From Mortierella alpina (taxonomy: Eukaryota; Mortierellomycota; Mortierellomycetes; Mortierellales; Mortierellaceae), in contig JANATF010000013.1 of NCBI GenBank assembly GCA_029449245.1, positions 1,178,001 to 1,242,000 of the forward strand: 64,000 nucleotides of DNA, given 5' to 3'. The notes beneath the pieces are model-generated. The model was not told the origin of the DNA. It saw nothing but the letters and a program-made list of their open reading frames with translations, and ran no database searches. Both the position numbers and the translations under genes were made by a program. Below, piece after piece: positions 11,240-23,596 of this stretch; the first letter of the stretch is position 1, and each line of letters begins with the position of its first letter.

Positions 11240-12976
11240 ATGGCCATAAGGGCTGCTCAAAGCAGCTTCTTTGCAATTCCAGAGCTCATCGTATTGGTGT
11301 CTGCACATTTGTGTCGGTCTGATCTCGCTCGGTGCATCAGAGTGTGCAAGGACTGGTTGCATCTCCTTGAGCCCGTCCTCTGGGCAAACTTTCGCCCCCA
11401 GATTCATCATAACGAGTCGTTGAGCAACATACCTCCTTCGTCTTTGAAGGCCGCGATGATCAGGAACCTATCCCACATTCGCACCTTAAAGCTCCCTGTC
11501 GTTAATGATAATCTGCTTCGAGTACTCATCACGACAGATGCCAACACGCGTTGTACCCGTCTTAAGCGACTCGAGTTCGAGGACATCAGTTGGGGAGATT
11601 TTCATCTCACCTGCCAATATCTGGTTACGCTACTCGACCTCAACCATCGTCTGACCTGTCTAAAGCTCCCGTTTAAACTCCTTGACAACGATGCAGTACG
11701 GGCTTCCCTGTCAAAACTGGAGCGACTTCAGCACCTCAGCATCCAGTCGACAGAAGTAGAATCTCATGGCGACTGGACAATCACATTGGTTCTTCAAGCC
11801 TGTTTGCCTTTGCCATTTTTGAATGAGCTATTAATCGATCTGGACGTGAATTGGTGCGAGTATGACCACGAGCACGGCCCTTATCTGGAGACCATCATCA
11901 AAGAGGCCGCGATAGCTAGGTTCTCTCGAGATCCCAATGCAACCAGGATCAGGTCTTTGCGGTTGCCAAGTAACTTCAAAAGAAAAAGGAACCCTCTACC
12001 GCTGCTTCTTCTCAAGTCCGATGTGCTGGACCTAGTGTCCTGCGAGCTACCGTGGTTTCATAGGGACACCGATCTTGGGGATCTGGAACGGGTCGTTCGA
12101 GAACAATGTCCTAATCTCAAGCACTTGACTTGTCCATCTTTCAGCGGTCAGGATGAGGACGGTCAAGCCGCGTGCGCGTTTATTCGGGGGTGCTCTGGAC
12201 TTCAGAGCTTTGCCTCGCATCTCTTCAGCGACCATGATCGAGGCCGTTATTTCGCAGAGCCGCGGCGTATTATTTCGGAACTGGCTTCGCAACAGTGTAA
12301 CACGCTGGAGGATTTTGTGCTCACGAATGCACTCAAGGTCTTCAGTAGCGACCAGCAGGCAATTCTTTCTCGATGCAAGCAGTTGAGGCGGTTCTGGGTG
12401 ATGGGCTACTCTTCCCCAGACAACAGCATTGGAGTTGAGCTTATGGATATTTGTAGTCGTGAGTGGGTGTGCGAGGATTTGACAAAGCTCGGTCTGACAC
12501 TCAATCGATGGCCCAGAGGTGGAGTTGCGCCTCAGGACTTGGAGGAGGAAGAGGGCGAGGAGGAACTGGATGAAGCACAGGAGGACGTCGAAAAACGGTT
12601 GATAGCAATTGCAGCGAAACGGACTTTTGCACAAATTGGACGTCTAGAGAAACTGGAAGTATTGGCGCTCGATATCGACATTAGTTTGGACACGAAGGCG
12701 GAAGAAAGCGATTATGCATGGGATCTAACGCTTTCCAAGGGCTACCTCGGTGAGTTGGCGGGTCTGAAGAATCTAAAGAGCCTGAGTCTGCGGTCAGACC
12801 TCTGGTCCAAGATGGGACAGGCTGAGGTAGAGTTCATGCACGAGCAATGGCCATTATTGAGCAAGGTCGGTTTTCGCGTCAGCGTTTCCCAAGTGATCAC
12901 ACAGTCGCATTGGCAATGGCTGCTCAATAAGCGACCCCTGTTGTGTCTTGTTCATGAACCGTGGATTTATGCATGA
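11240..12976 (+). CDS. F-box/LRR-like protein
   Basis: The single-exon frame is open from 11132. I choose ATG 11240 because the F-box-like segment starts right after it, giving 578 residues. Residues about 10-50 (IPELIVLVSAHL, then CIRVCKDWLHLLEPVLW) match a divergent F-box: the hydrophobic start, the VCKDW core and the following LW. The rest holds irregular leucine-rich repeats, an acidic stretch (EEEEGEEELDEAQED) and a C-terminal block KMGQAEVEFMHEQWP. That block is shared with the gene at 18734-20626, so the two are paralogues. F-box proteins usually bind Skp1 and select targets for ubiquitination; no target can be inferred here. Confidence 0.85.
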   Translation: MAIRAAQSSFFAIPELIVLVSAHLCRSDLARCIRVCKDWLHLLEPVLWANFRPQIHHNESLSNIPPSSLKAAMIRNLSHIRTLKLPVVNDNLLRVLITTDANTRCTRLKRLEFEDISWGDFHLTCQYLVTLLDLNHRLTCLKLPFKLLDNDAVRASLSKLERLQHLSIQSTEVESHGDWTITLVLQACLPLPFLNELLIDLDVNWCEYDHEHGPYLETIIKEAAIARFSRDPNATRIRSLRLPSNFKRKRNPLPLLLLKSDVLDLVSCELPWFHRDTDLGDLERVVREQCPNLKHLTCPSFSGQDEDGQAACAFIRGCSGLQSFASHLFSDHDRGRYFAEPRRIISELASQQCNTLEDFVLTNALKVFSSDQQAILSRCKQLRRFWVMGYSSPDNSIGVELMDICSREWVCEDLTKLGLTLNRWPRGGVAPQDLEEEEGEEELDEAQEDVEKRLIAIAAKRTFAQIGRLEKLEVLALDIDISLDTKAEESDYAWDLTLSKGYLGELAGLKNLKSLSLRSDLWSKMGQAEVEFMHEQWPLLSKVGFRVSVSQVITQSHWQWLLNKRPLLCLVHEPWIYA

Positions 12977-13342
12977 TCCAACAGCAGGAGATATCTTCTG
13001 CTCTGCCTCTGCTGTCTATCCATGCAGAAGAAAAACTCTTTTGTACCATTAGCCTTGTGATTCTGTAGAGGAGCCCATTAAATTCACCTGCGAACTCTCG
13101 CTAGACCAACTATGCACAGACCACGAGTCGAGCAGAGTCCTTTGCATTGCCCCCAATGCATTGCTGCTTTAAGACCTACGTATGAGGGAGTTCATGGACC
13201 CGCCCTGGCTTATGGTGATGAAAAGCCGTCTTTTACTCATTGAAGAGGAACAACATTGTGCAAGCACCTTCAATAGATACAATATAACGGGTGTAGCTTG
13301 GGCCTGAATCCACCCTCATCTCGCATGTTGAACTTCCGACTG
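12977..13342. other. 3' flank of F-box gene and left flank of the hAT element
   Basis: 366 bp with no gene. It includes 'tgttgaac' at 13326-13333, a candidate partner for 'tgttgaag' at 18080-18087 beyond the other transposon end. Confidence 0.5.
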
Positions 13343-13999
<657 letters not shown>

Positions 14000-14244
14000 A
14001 TTATATCGATTGGCGTGCAGGTAGCTACTGTACTGGCGATGCGATACTGTACACTGTCCCGCACATTTGTCCCGCACAGTGTCATGGGTCCCATAGCAAT
14101 CCTGTTCGCAGTTCGCATATGGTATAAACATACCTATGATTCGATCCAGAGTTTCCTCACTCTCGTTCCTCTTCACACTTGCCTGTCCCCTTTCCACTCC
14201 GGTTTCCTTTCTTCACGCTTACGCCTTCATACACCATCCCCGAC

Positions 14245-17200
14245 ATGGGATATCAAACGTTTGAAAATGGGGATACCTCGTTCGAGATGTACGACGTAAT
14301 GGATCCGAGCGACGGTAACCAAAGCGGTGACCTGAGCTCTACTTCTGATTCTGCGGTCAAGAATCATAGTGGAGCTCCACCCTCGACGGCTCAGAACAAG
14401 CGGTCAAGATCCCGTCAACAGCCGACGCGCTTTGGTTCCTCCTCACAGTCTTCCTCGAGACTGCAGCAGCATCCGCGGCTCCATTTCGAGCCTCTCCAAC
14501 TGCAGCGACAACATGACATTCAGCCACGCTACATCGAACAACCGTCAGAACTGGCATACGAACCACTGCAGTCACCTGGCGCCCACCAAACTGTGTTTAC
14601 ACCACGAACACGAAAATTTGTGCTTCATCCGCAGGAATCTCAGCCTTCTCCTTTTGTGGTTGGACAGGCTACACCTCAAAGGGGTGTATCTCAGCACTAC
14701 TTCACTACGCCGCACATAATGCCGCACTACGCATCCCCAAGCGTAGTCTACACTCCACAGCACCACAGGGCCTATCCCTCTTCGCCCTCAGCACGCCTCA
14801 GCAGGCAGTCCAGTCAGCAAGGGAACCCCTTTCTGTCAGCTCTGGGTGTCACCGAGAATCAAGACGACAACGACCCTGATTACCAGTCTGACACCGATTT
14901 GGTACAGCTTCCGCTTGTAGGTCAGCAACTCCAGGTTCCATGTAAGCATGAGTTTCGAAAGGCTTCATTACGACGCGCGAAAGTTACATAGACAATGAAC
15001 TGATACTTCATCAAATATCTTTTCAGGCACCATTTAATGGCCTGGCGAGATCCTGGACCGCGATTCGCCTCGCCGCCGTTCTCCTACTCATCGCAAGCAC
15101 ACAGTGAAGATCATGAGTCGATATCGACGGTTCAGGATGGTGGTTCCTCGACTAATAGGCTGACCGAGCGCGATATTTCGATGTTTCCTGAGGTCGCTCT
15201 CGCCTCCACCGACCCAAACGACCCCGCATTCTATTACTCGTTACCTCTTGGTTCTCTACCCCCGGTAGACGTCTGTGAGCAGTTTTCTGGTTGGCCGAAA
15301 CACTTGAAAGCAATACCTTACAGGGATAGCCCTGACAAGTCATTTTGGAAGCATTTCTACCTTGAGGAGAGAAACGAGCATAACATACTTCTCAAAGCGT
15401 TTTGCAAGGCACCGAAAGACGGCGCTTCATGTTCACATCCAGGATATAGCGGGAAAACCAGCCATACGACGTATCGCAAACATGTTGAAACCACTCACCA
15501 CAATCTCTGGATGGCGTTGTCGATTTTCAGGCATCGACAAAAACAATATGCGGAACAGCAGCGGGCGGTATCAAAGGCAACTGCAGCGTCCGTCCAAACC
15601 ACTCGAGTGCGATACAGTGATCCAAAGTATCAGCACAAGATGCAGCTCCTCGCCAAGCTCATAGCAGTCGATTGTCTACCCCTCAATATCATAAAAAGCA
15701 ACAGGCTGAAAGACTTTCTAGAGGCCCTCGATCCTAACTTCGTTCTCCCGTCTCTTCCAAAGTTCAACGAGATTATTGGCGGCATCAACGTCAACAGGAT
15801 TGTCTCGATCCAGGACTATCTCGCCAATATACAAAAAGGATCGATAACCACGGATGGCTGGAAGAGCAAAGGCGATGCAAAGTACGTTGGTGTGACATTC
15901 CACTTCGTCCGCCGTAACGACTTTACGATGCAGTCGATCGTCCTTGCCATGGAACCTGTGGAAGAGTCGTAAACCGCAATTGTTCTCAAGAACATCATCA
16001 GTGAGTGACTGGACCTTAGCATGCGTTGGGCTACCGCTGCTTGTTTTTTTCGATGTTGCTTTTCTTTTAGGTTCTTTTAAGTTATATATGCTTACCAGCA
16101 TATTACTTTCTAATCACTGGATTAGATGAGGTTCTTGCTCAATGGGGACTTACAGGCAAGGTGCTTGGTTGCACTACAGATCAGGCGTCAAATATCAAGA
16201 AGGCGATGTCAGAGCTCAACAGTGATTCCGGCATAAAATGGAGAGCATGCGCATCGCATAAACTACAGCTTTGCATTAACCACGCCTTTGCTCACACAAA
16301 GACAGCGAAGGAGGTTTTCGATAAGTGCGCCACCCTTTCGAAGACATTCAGGAATGTGGAGCATGCAGCAAGTGTTCTGGAGAAGGCGCAGTTGGAGATT
16401 GACGCGGCGGCACGTCCAGTGAGGCCCAAAGTATTCACACCAATCCGCTGGAACTCGCGGTTCGATATGGCCATGCGCCTGGCTAAGCTTTTACCTGCAA
16501 TATCGGAGGTTCTAGAGAAAGCCAAGCAGGGAACGACGGCGAACGACAAACGTCTACGGAAAGATGTGGAATCGCTTGTACTGACAGAGGACGAGACGCT
16601 CGCTCTCACAGACATTCTTCATGTCTTGGAACCCGCGAGTAAGGCGACCCAATCACTCAGTGCCGACAGACAGTCAACCATGTCTCATGAGTATGCTCAA
16701 GTTTTACGGTTGATAGACGCCCCAGGTGGCTTCAACACGGCAGTAGGGGTGGAATTTCGCAATGCTCTTGTATCGCAGTTAAAAGAGCGCTGGGATATCG
16801 AGGACATCGAGGACGAGGACCTGATTTCAACATTTTTGAATCCAGCCTTTGTAACGCACGAGCTCTTTGAACGTCCCTGCTCCGGTCGCAGGATGACAAC
16901 CCGTCCAGGCAGCACAACACTCAAGCAGTGGACATTGGAGGTTATTCGGGAGGCATCTCAACAGGCGTGTGAGGACAAGATGCTAGTTCTATTTGGCTTG
17001 AATCAGGCACTATTTGATGCTGGATCTTGGCGCCGTCGTTTTGATTTTGAATTGGATGAGTATACCCTCATGGTTACTCGCCTCGAACATGCGGACCTCA
17101 GCATGTTCGAGCGGACGCCGGAGGCATTCTGGGCAAAGAACAACACGATTTTTCCTGGCTTGTCTATTCTTGCGTCGCATTACTTTTCCATTCAATCATC

Positions 17201-17351
17201 CAGCGCAGCTTCGGAGCGTTTGTTCAGTCTCGCAGGCCGCATTCTCACCGAGGAAAGGACAAGTTTGGCACATTCAACTTTCCAGAAACTACTATTCATT
17301 TCGTCTGCTACTCAATTTCTAGACGACCAGCAAAATATGCACATATCATGA
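14245..17351 (+). pseudogene. hAT-family transposase, inactivated
   Basis: Three segments. 14245-14991 is a Gln/Ser/Pro-rich N-terminal frame from an ATG. 15028-16000 holds a BED-like zinc finger (Cys, Cys ... KHVETTHH) and the TTDGWKS motif with the first catalytic Asp. 16126-17351 holds CTTDQASN and the C-terminal hAT dimerisation block SSAASERLFSLAGRIL. The intron 16001-16125 (GTGAGT...TTAG) is in phase. In the second segment a TAA at 15970-15972 interrupts the frame exactly where relatives read E-S-x-T-A, and coding sense continues beyond it. The junction between segments one and two is also out of phase with the best splice sites (14942, 15026). The copy is therefore probably non-autonomous. 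Confidence 0.82.
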
Positions 17352-17453
17352 ATTGAATAAAAATGGCTACTGTGTCCAAGGAAATGCGCGGAGAGTAATG
17401 GTAGAGACGTAGGTGGAGAACAAATGAGGCAGAAAAGAATCGCGATATGACAC

Positions 17454-17650
17454 AGGAATGCAACATGCATTATGCATTGTTGAGAGTGAATCTCAGGACA
17501 AGACGACAAGGATGTGTCAAGACGATATCTCAGATCGATTCAAGAACTTGCAAACTGCAGTTTTTATTGCACGATGGACCCTGTCAGAGTCTTTTTCCCT
17601 TGTACTTCTCTGATCTTGAGAGCAAAAGACCAGAGAGAGAGTGTGTGTGT

Positions 17651-17716
<66 letters not shown>

Positions 17717-18079
17717 AGGTCCTAGGGGACATAGACAGATGAAATAGATGAGAGGAAAAGGCTGCAAGAGATGCAGTCTGACATGGGATTGGCAGCAGTG
17801 TTTCTGGTCAAGCCTCGCTGGGTTGAAAGCCTTGTGTAACCCTACGCCGAGCAAAAAAACCTGCTCGAGCAATTGCTCGTTTCATGCTCGAGCAATGCTC
17901 GCTTCTTGCTGCAGCAATTTGCTCCCCCAACCCTAATATGGTTAGCCTCCCTTGCGATGCAGCGAGCAAGAAACGAGCAAGAAACGAGCAACTGCTCGAG
18001 CAATGCTCAAGTGGCTTGTCTACTTTGCTCGTTTGCTCAAGCAAGGCTGGAGCAATTTTTTTGGACCGTCAATGCCGTG
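17454..18079. repeat. right terminal inverted repeat of the hAT element
   Basis: About 626 bp, reverse complement of 13343-13999 with scattered differences and a shorter GA tract. The GAGCAA-rich subterminal cluster lies at about 17850-18060. Confidence 0.9.
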
Positions 18080-18733
18080 TGTTGAAGGAGTGATCTAGGC
18101 TCGGCCCTATCCAGAGTACGAGGACAGAGCTGTGAGGATGGATATGGACGCTGTTCGCCGGTACCGTCCGAGTTACATATCATTTTAAATTTAAAAGATA
18201 CTACAGCTGTGGAAGAGACATCGTGGTGCCGAGGAAAGGTTGGTGGTTCACTGATATCCTATTAGACGTACCGGTGTCTGTCTCATTGAAAGTCTCCTGC
18301 TTGGTGTCGAACAGGAGTGCTTGCAATATTTAAACGGGAACAGGCTGTGATACGTGTGGTCGAACGGAGAGTGCAGATGTAGATCCCGACGGTGCCGCCG
18401 TACCTGAGGAGACGCATACCGGTGTAACCCCTACCCAGCATCCCGCGCTGTGTAGCTGAATGCCCTTCACAACCTTCCTTTTTCTACAGCAGAACTCCCA
18501 TGAAAAAGAGCAAGACCAGCCTGGGGCGAGCTCTTTTCAAGACTCTTCCGGCGAGTATCTCTGGGTCACACTATGGCGCATGATGCTTGAAAGTTGAAAC
18601 CATGGGTAGTCTAGTAGGCGTATTTCCAAACTTGCCATCAGTGCCTACAGCGAATCTCACTCACTCGCTTGCCTCTCTCGACATGTCCTGTCAACACACT
18701 CATTCCGCCCGCGAATGCCCTCGCCTGCCGGCC
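18080..18733. other. 5' region of the second F-box/LRR gene
   Basis: The frame of the next gene is open from 18587 and could add up to 49 residues. Otherwise nothing is recognised. Confidence 0.4.
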
Positions 18734-20626
18734 ATGCCATCCGCAACCATCCACTCCACCCTCGAGATCCCAGAACTGGCTGCCTGCATTTCCAGCTACT
18801 TGGCACCCGCAGATGTCACCAATGCCATGGCCACCTGTCGGGCCTGGTCAACGATGCTGCAGCCCTTCCTTTGGGCCAACTTTTGCCCCAAGGACAAGCT
18901 GCCTGAAATGAGCGTGCTGGCGCAAAACTTGCATCACATTCGCACCATCGACCTGAAGCACCAGCTCACTCGTGCAATTGACCTGGAGACCCTGCTGGAG
19001 ACCCTTGCTCAAGGCCTCATTAACATTTTGACGTATTTCCCCCCTGAAGTCATTAACAACCCTGGATCCGGACAGTCGGCAGACCCAAGAACTGCACACT
19101 GCACAAACCTCAAGCGACTCGCAATAGCGTTTAAATGCCACAATATGGAACTGTATAGTCCTTCGCTATGGCTTCTCTGGACTTTGGTCTTCCACAACCG
19201 CAACAGCTTGACGCATCTGAGCATCCAACTCGATGGCATTGACGATGCCGCCTTGACGCCAATACTAATAGTGCTCTCAGCAATGAATCAGCTCCAGCAC
19301 CTCACTATTCGCACGAGCTATCAGTCGGAAGCTTGGTTCATGTTAATGCTTTACGCGTGCTTATCTCTCCCAAGGCTGAGTGAGCTCTATTGCCATTTCC
19401 TCCTCGAGGATGGCAAACTCAGCGTATCAGGCGATGCGGATGATGAGGACTGGGACTATGACAGATTGGCTAACCCCATTGAAGAACTGAAGGCTATCCT
19501 GGATTACGCGATCGCTGCAAGGTGTTCTGCCAACGGCTCCATCAACGTCAAGATCAAGGCCCTCCGCTTTCCCGATCCAGAGGAGAATGATATTGATTTG
19601 ATCCGTCTTGTGCTTCCGGTGTTGAGATCAGACCTGGTGGAGATCGAGACCCTCGAAGTCCCTAGGCTCCTCGACCATCGCCCGGAGGAATTCTACGAGA
19701 GGATGTTCAGCGAGAACTGTCCAGCATTGAGGCACCTGATCTTCCCGCCATATGACGAATACACGAAAATACCCGACCACGTTATTCAAGCTGCCACCGG
19801 ACTCAAAACTTTTCGAGGTTTCCGTCTGTATGACCAGATTGGTTGGTCGTCACCACGGATGATCTATGGGCTCGCTAAGCATCATTCAAAGACGCTGGAG
19901 GAGGTGGAACTCATGATTTGTAGGAGGATCGGAAGCCGTGCCCAACAGACTCTCTTCACCTCATGCAAGCAGCTGAAGCGATTTTGGATGGTTCCTGATG
20001 GCATGTCTGAGGGCGAGCACGGAATCGAATTTCGGGATATTATCACTGGAGCGTGGAGTTGTCTGAGTATGAGAGAGCTCTCTCTGACATTGAACCGAAC
20101 TATTGACGTCAAGGCTACACTTGAGGCTATGCGACAGGACAGCTCAAACATAGCTGCAGGCGATGGAAATCTGGAGATGGATGAACCGTATCGATCTGGT
20201 GACAAGGAGCAGAAACGCAAGGCAACAGCATGGGCTGCCAAGCAAGCTTTCGCGCAGATCGGTCAATTGACAGCCCTGGAGCATTTTGCGCTGGGAACTG
20301 ACGAAGGCCCGCATGGTACAGACGAGGAGGTCCTCGAGTCCAAGTGGGATCTCACTCTATCCAAGGGATGGCTGGCTCAGTTGGCGGGACTGAAGAACCT
20401 GCGCCATTTTCACATGAGGACGGATCACTGGTCATACATGGGCCAGGCAGAGGTTGAGTTCATGGATGCAGAGTGGCCTTGGTTGGATTGTGTCACTTTT
20501 GACATGAATAATATGACCAAACAACAATTCCAAGAGGAAATTAGCCGACCTCACTGGCAGTGGCTGCAGCAGAAACGACCGAGTCTGCGCCTGAGTGCGA
20601 TACACATGTACACTGAATCTGGATAA
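18734..20626 (+). CDS. F-box/LRR-like protein
   Basis: Single exon. From ATG 18734 it encodes 630 residues; in-frame ATGs at 18683 and 18587 are alternatives. I prefer 18734 because the F-box-like segment IPELAACISSYLAPADVTNA starts about ten residues later, as in the paralogue at 11240. TCRAWSTMLQPFLWANF completes the F-box. Leucine-rich repeats follow, with phrases such as CTNLKRLAI, LTHLSIQLDG and LQHLTIRTS. The C-terminal block MGQAEVEFMDAEWPWLD is shared with the 11240-12976 gene. The role is presumably substrate recognition in an SCF ubiquitin ligase; the target is unknown. Confidence 0.87.
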   Translation: MPSATIHSTLEIPELAACISSYLAPADVTNAMATCRAWSTMLQPFLWANFCPKDKLPEMSVLAQNLHHIRTIDLKHQLTRAIDLETLLETLAQGLINILTYFPPEVINNPGSGQSADPRTAHCTNLKRLAIAFKCHNMELYSPSLWLLWTLVFHNRNSLTHLSIQLDGIDDAALTPILIVLSAMNQLQHLTIRTSYQSEAWFMLMLYACLSLPRLSELYCHFLLEDGKLSVSGDADDEDWDYDRLANPIEELKAILDYAIAARCSANGSINVKIKALRFPDPEENDIDLIRLVLPVLRSDLVEIETLEVPRLLDHRPEEFYERMFSENCPALRHLIFPPYDEYTKIPDHVIQAATGLKTFRGFRLYDQIGWSSPRMIYGLAKHHSKTLEEVELMICRRIGSRAQQTLFTSCKQLKRFWMVPDGMSEGEHGIEFRDIITGAWSCLSMRELSLTLNRTIDVKATLEAMRQDSSNIAAGDGNLEMDEPYRSGDKEQKRKATAWAAKQAFAQIGQLTALEHFALGTDEGPHGTDEEVLESKWDLTLSKGWLAQLAGLKNLRHFHMRTDHWSYMGQAEVEFMDAEWPWLDCVTFDMNNMTKQQFQEEISRPHWQWLQQKRPSLRLSAIHMYTESG

Positions 20627-20771
20627 AGGTGCATCAGAGAGGCATTGGCCATCTCCAAGTTTATAGACGTGTAATACATAGGTATCCAAGCTCAACGATC
20701 AAAATATCCCCGATTCCCCGCGTCACAACATTGCTATCAATGGCCTCGACTTGGATTGTATATCAAACGTC

Positions 20772-21136
20772 TTAGGGCTTAGGCTTCATCGCCTCCTCAT
20801 CCATGTAGTCGCCCTTGTAAACACAGAATCCTCGGCAAAACTGCCAGTCGGATTGACCGCCACAAGCGCGGATATTGCTTGCAAAATCGTGCATTCTGCA
20901 AACCTGACCCTCCCGGCAAGTCGTAATGCAAGGGGATAAGCGGAGCCCATTGGGGATTTCCCATGTTTTGTGATTGCGGTCATAGTTGGCACCTGCAAAC
21001 TGAGCAGAAACTCCAGCGGCAAGGAAGAATGCGGCAATGATCTATTACAGGACGGACGGAGTTAACATTTAGGTTTTTATTATGCCCGGTTGTTGTAACG
21101 AGCGTGCAAAAGACTTACCCCTGAAGCAATATGCAT
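20772..21136 (-). CDS. small secreted six-cysteine protein, subfamily A, copy 1
   Basis: Two exons on the minus strand: 21119-21136 (18 nt, encoding MHIASG) and 20772-21041, with intron GTAAGT...TAG between; 95 residues. A signal peptide ends near GVSAQ. The mature protein has six cysteines spaced C-x3-C-x5-C-x11-C-x8-C-x3-C, ending CRGFC, then an acidic tail. Three paralogues in this window (23240, 37204, 41445) share the exact spacing and gene structure. The first exon is too short for most gene finders, but its conservation in all four supports it. I do not recognise the fold; three disulfides in a secreted protein are inferred. Confidence 0.85.
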
Positions 21137-21246
21137 TGTAGTTTTTTCTTTCTTGTACTTGTCAGGTGGGGATATGAGTTGCGAGAAAGCAGAAGACTTG
21201 GTGAGGCTTGAATGAGTTTGGGGTGGGTCCTTGGAAAAGAGACTTT

Positions 21247-21254
21247 CTTTTATA
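21247..21254 (-). promoter_or_regulatory. TATA box of the subfamily A copy 1 gene
   Basis: TATAAAAG on the minus strand, about 111 bp upstream of the start. It is followed by the leader phrase 'aagtcttctgctttctc' shared by the family and by 'actaca' directly before the ATG. Confidence 0.7.
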
Positions 21255-21631
21255 GCTTTTAAATTCCCCACGCTTTGTCCTTCTCCAAGGTAAGATGAAG
21301 GCGTAAGTATAAAACAAACCCAGGTGGCAGAGTGCCTCGCATTGTTGAGGTCTGTGAGAAGAATCTCTTGACCTTTTGCTAAGTTTCAGTAATGGACGTA
21401 ACATAAAAGTGGCTGCCAAACGTAGAGGATGAAGACTGGGAGCCCATCCTTTGATTCTCATCTGGACAACTCAAGTGGGTCTAGAAACCGTGGTCTCGCC
21501 CCCACTATAATCGACTGCAAAGGCTCTTACAAACAAACTTCAACTCGGCAGTGGCTACGCGAATGTGAGCTTCGCCCAACGTTCTAAGTTAGAAGACATG
21601 AGGCATTGTGGCCAGTAAAAAGAATCAGTAC

Positions 21632-22109
21632 TGTACCGTCGACGCTCGGAATAGGGAACCATTAGTTCCCTATTCCGAATGCTGCTACCGATTCAAACTA
21701 TATACGAACTTTAAAAAAATAGAAAATCATCCCCCGCACAAACTCCATGTAAAAAAAAATATGGGTTTTCTACTTCGTCATCTGGAGATCCCATTTTTAA
21801 GCGTAACAAACTCTTACTTTCAGGAAGCATTCACACACTATCATCGGATGTGCCTGAAGAGTTTGAGCATCGTGAACCCAAGAATGAGGTTTTCAAGGGA
21901 CGAAATGTGATTTTTGAGATTTACACGGGGTTTGTGCGTACTTTCGAGAAGTGTCATGAAATGAAATCCCCATATGATTTTTTACATGGAGTTTGTGCGG
22001 GGGATGATTTTCTTTTTTTTTAAAGTTCGTATACATTTTTGAAATGATAGAGCAGCAACATTCGGAATAGGGAACTTATGGTTCCCTATTCCGAGCGTGG
22101 ACTGTACAC
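21632..22109. mobile_element. MITE-like foldback element, about 480 bp
   Basis: The outer ~140 bp on each side are inverted repeats, from tgtacNgtcNacgctcgg inward, and share 'catcccccgcacaaactcca'. Each end also carries its own 31-bp palindrome built on cggaatagggaa / ttccctattccg, at 21647-21677 and 22063-22093. CAGTAC flanks both sides (21626-21631 and 22110-22115) and may be the target duplication. No coding capacity is seen. It lies between the two secreted-protein genes of this copy and was not found in the other copy. Confidence 0.8.
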
Positions 22110-23137
22110 CAGTACACCAGCCTCAGTTCAATGCTCGTCACGTCGTCCTCCAACTCCACCATCCAGGAGCTGGAGGTCCATTTTCTTTCTTGGAAAATAC
22201 TGCACCCAATACGACATGTGCTACTGTACATTTCATAAATATTTTTTTACAACGAAAATCATGAGAATATCAAGGCGTAAAGAGCCCCATTCAAGCTGAC
22301 GCGGTAATTTGTATATATGGCTGATGCACCGTCTGTTGTGTTAGAGTGCCTCCACCCACGACGGGTTATACTTGAATGCGACAAGATAGGATTTGCTTCT
22401 GAGCCATGATCCATGATCCAAGCAGTTGCACATCTCGATTCCGAGATAACAGAGTGCTTCGAGTCCGCGAGTATCTCTTTCGCGTGCGTCCAGCCTGCGG
22501 GAAGTAATTCTTGAAACATTTTGGACGCATGCCCCACTGCGAGGAATGCGACAAAAAAATCAAAGCGGCTCTGAAGCAAATAATGTGGACGATCCAAAGG
22601 GGATAACTAGGCTAAATCCTCACTCTATTTCAAGCATGTAGAAAGACAAAATGGGGTAGTAGCACCACGAGCAGTTGCCACGCCATGCAGCTGCCACTCA
22701 AGACAGCAATCTGGCATGTGTCTATCGGCCAGGATCAAACCATTGGAAGTGACACGGATGAAGCTGAACACCTGGTGCGATAGAATAGTCGCGTTATTCA
22801 CTCTGGTATTTGAAAGCACTCAGTTTTGGACTATCACAAAATCGCCTCCCCACACTCCAGATTGGCAGCACCCAGGCTTGATTCAAGATGATGAGCAGTA
22901 TGTCTCGACAACTTTGCTACTGCCAACGCTTGCTCACCAAACCATAGGTTTGACCGCGATGTTGCAACTGGGGTCCATGGGAGCCTGACCCACTCAGTGA
23001 CTTCTACGGCGTAACAGATTGCCAGCGAGTTCATTGAATTTTGTCCATCCTTGACCAACGTTTCGTAAACTTTTGTTTCGTGTGAAAAATAGCGCAGGCT
23101 CCTCGACGCGACAGGTATTTTGAACGAGCGACTTGTA

Positions 23138-23147
23138 TATAAAGGAG
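23138..23147 (+). promoter_or_regulatory. TATA box of the subfamily B copy 1 gene
   Basis: TATATAAAGG, 102 bp upstream of ATG 23240, followed by the leader phrase 'aagtcttctgctttctc' common to the family. Confidence 0.7.
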
Positions 23148-23239
23148 CTTCTCCTCCGACGACCATCGGAAAACTCATCCTACTCTCACCAAGTCTTCTG
23201 CTTTCTCACCCTCGGAACAACAAAGAACTAAGAACTACA

Positions 23240-23596
23240 ATGCATATCTCTACAGGAGTAAGTCTTTTGTGCGCTTTGTTCAAACAGTTAGGCATGGTAG
23301 TGAAGTTCAAACACTGATATGACCCACCCCTCCTGTGTATCTAAATTATGTTTAAACAGATTATCGCTGCTATTCTCCTTGTCGTCGGAGTCTCTGCCTC
23401 TCGGCCCCAGGACATCAGGTTGAAGAAGGGAATGTGGACTGTTCATGAGAGCATCCAGTTGTATCCCTGCTCATCAACCTGCTTTTCAGGTTGGACTTGC
23501 CAAGAGCACCCCTTTGCGAAGCAAATCAACGCTTGCGGCGGTGGATCAAATTGGGCCCCCTGCCGTGGATTCTGTGTTGAGAAGAGGAAGGAATAG
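23240..23596 (+). CDS. small secreted six-cysteine protein, subfamily B, copy 1
   Basis: Exons 23240-23257 (MHISTG) and 23360-23596, intron GTAAGT...CAG; 84 residues. A signal peptide ends near VGVSAS. The six cysteines follow C-x3-C-x5-C-x11-C-x8-C-x3-C, with HPFAKQINAC and CRGFC conserved against the copy at 37204. An ATG near 23348 inside the intron would give a plausible but shorter hydrophobic start. The 18-nt first exon is preferred because it is conserved in all four paralogues. No known family is recognised. Confidence 0.85.

Larger units (their letters stand above)
20720..21560. repeat. segmental duplication unit A, copy 1 (inverted relative to copy 2)
   Basis: Read on the minus strand, this block matches 41160-41850 on the plus strand. 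Shared sequence includes the upstream phrase 'cacttgagttgtccag', the promoter, the six-codon first exon, the intron, the coding exon and the downstream 'gtttgatatacaatccaagt'. The ends are approximate. Confidence 0.85.
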
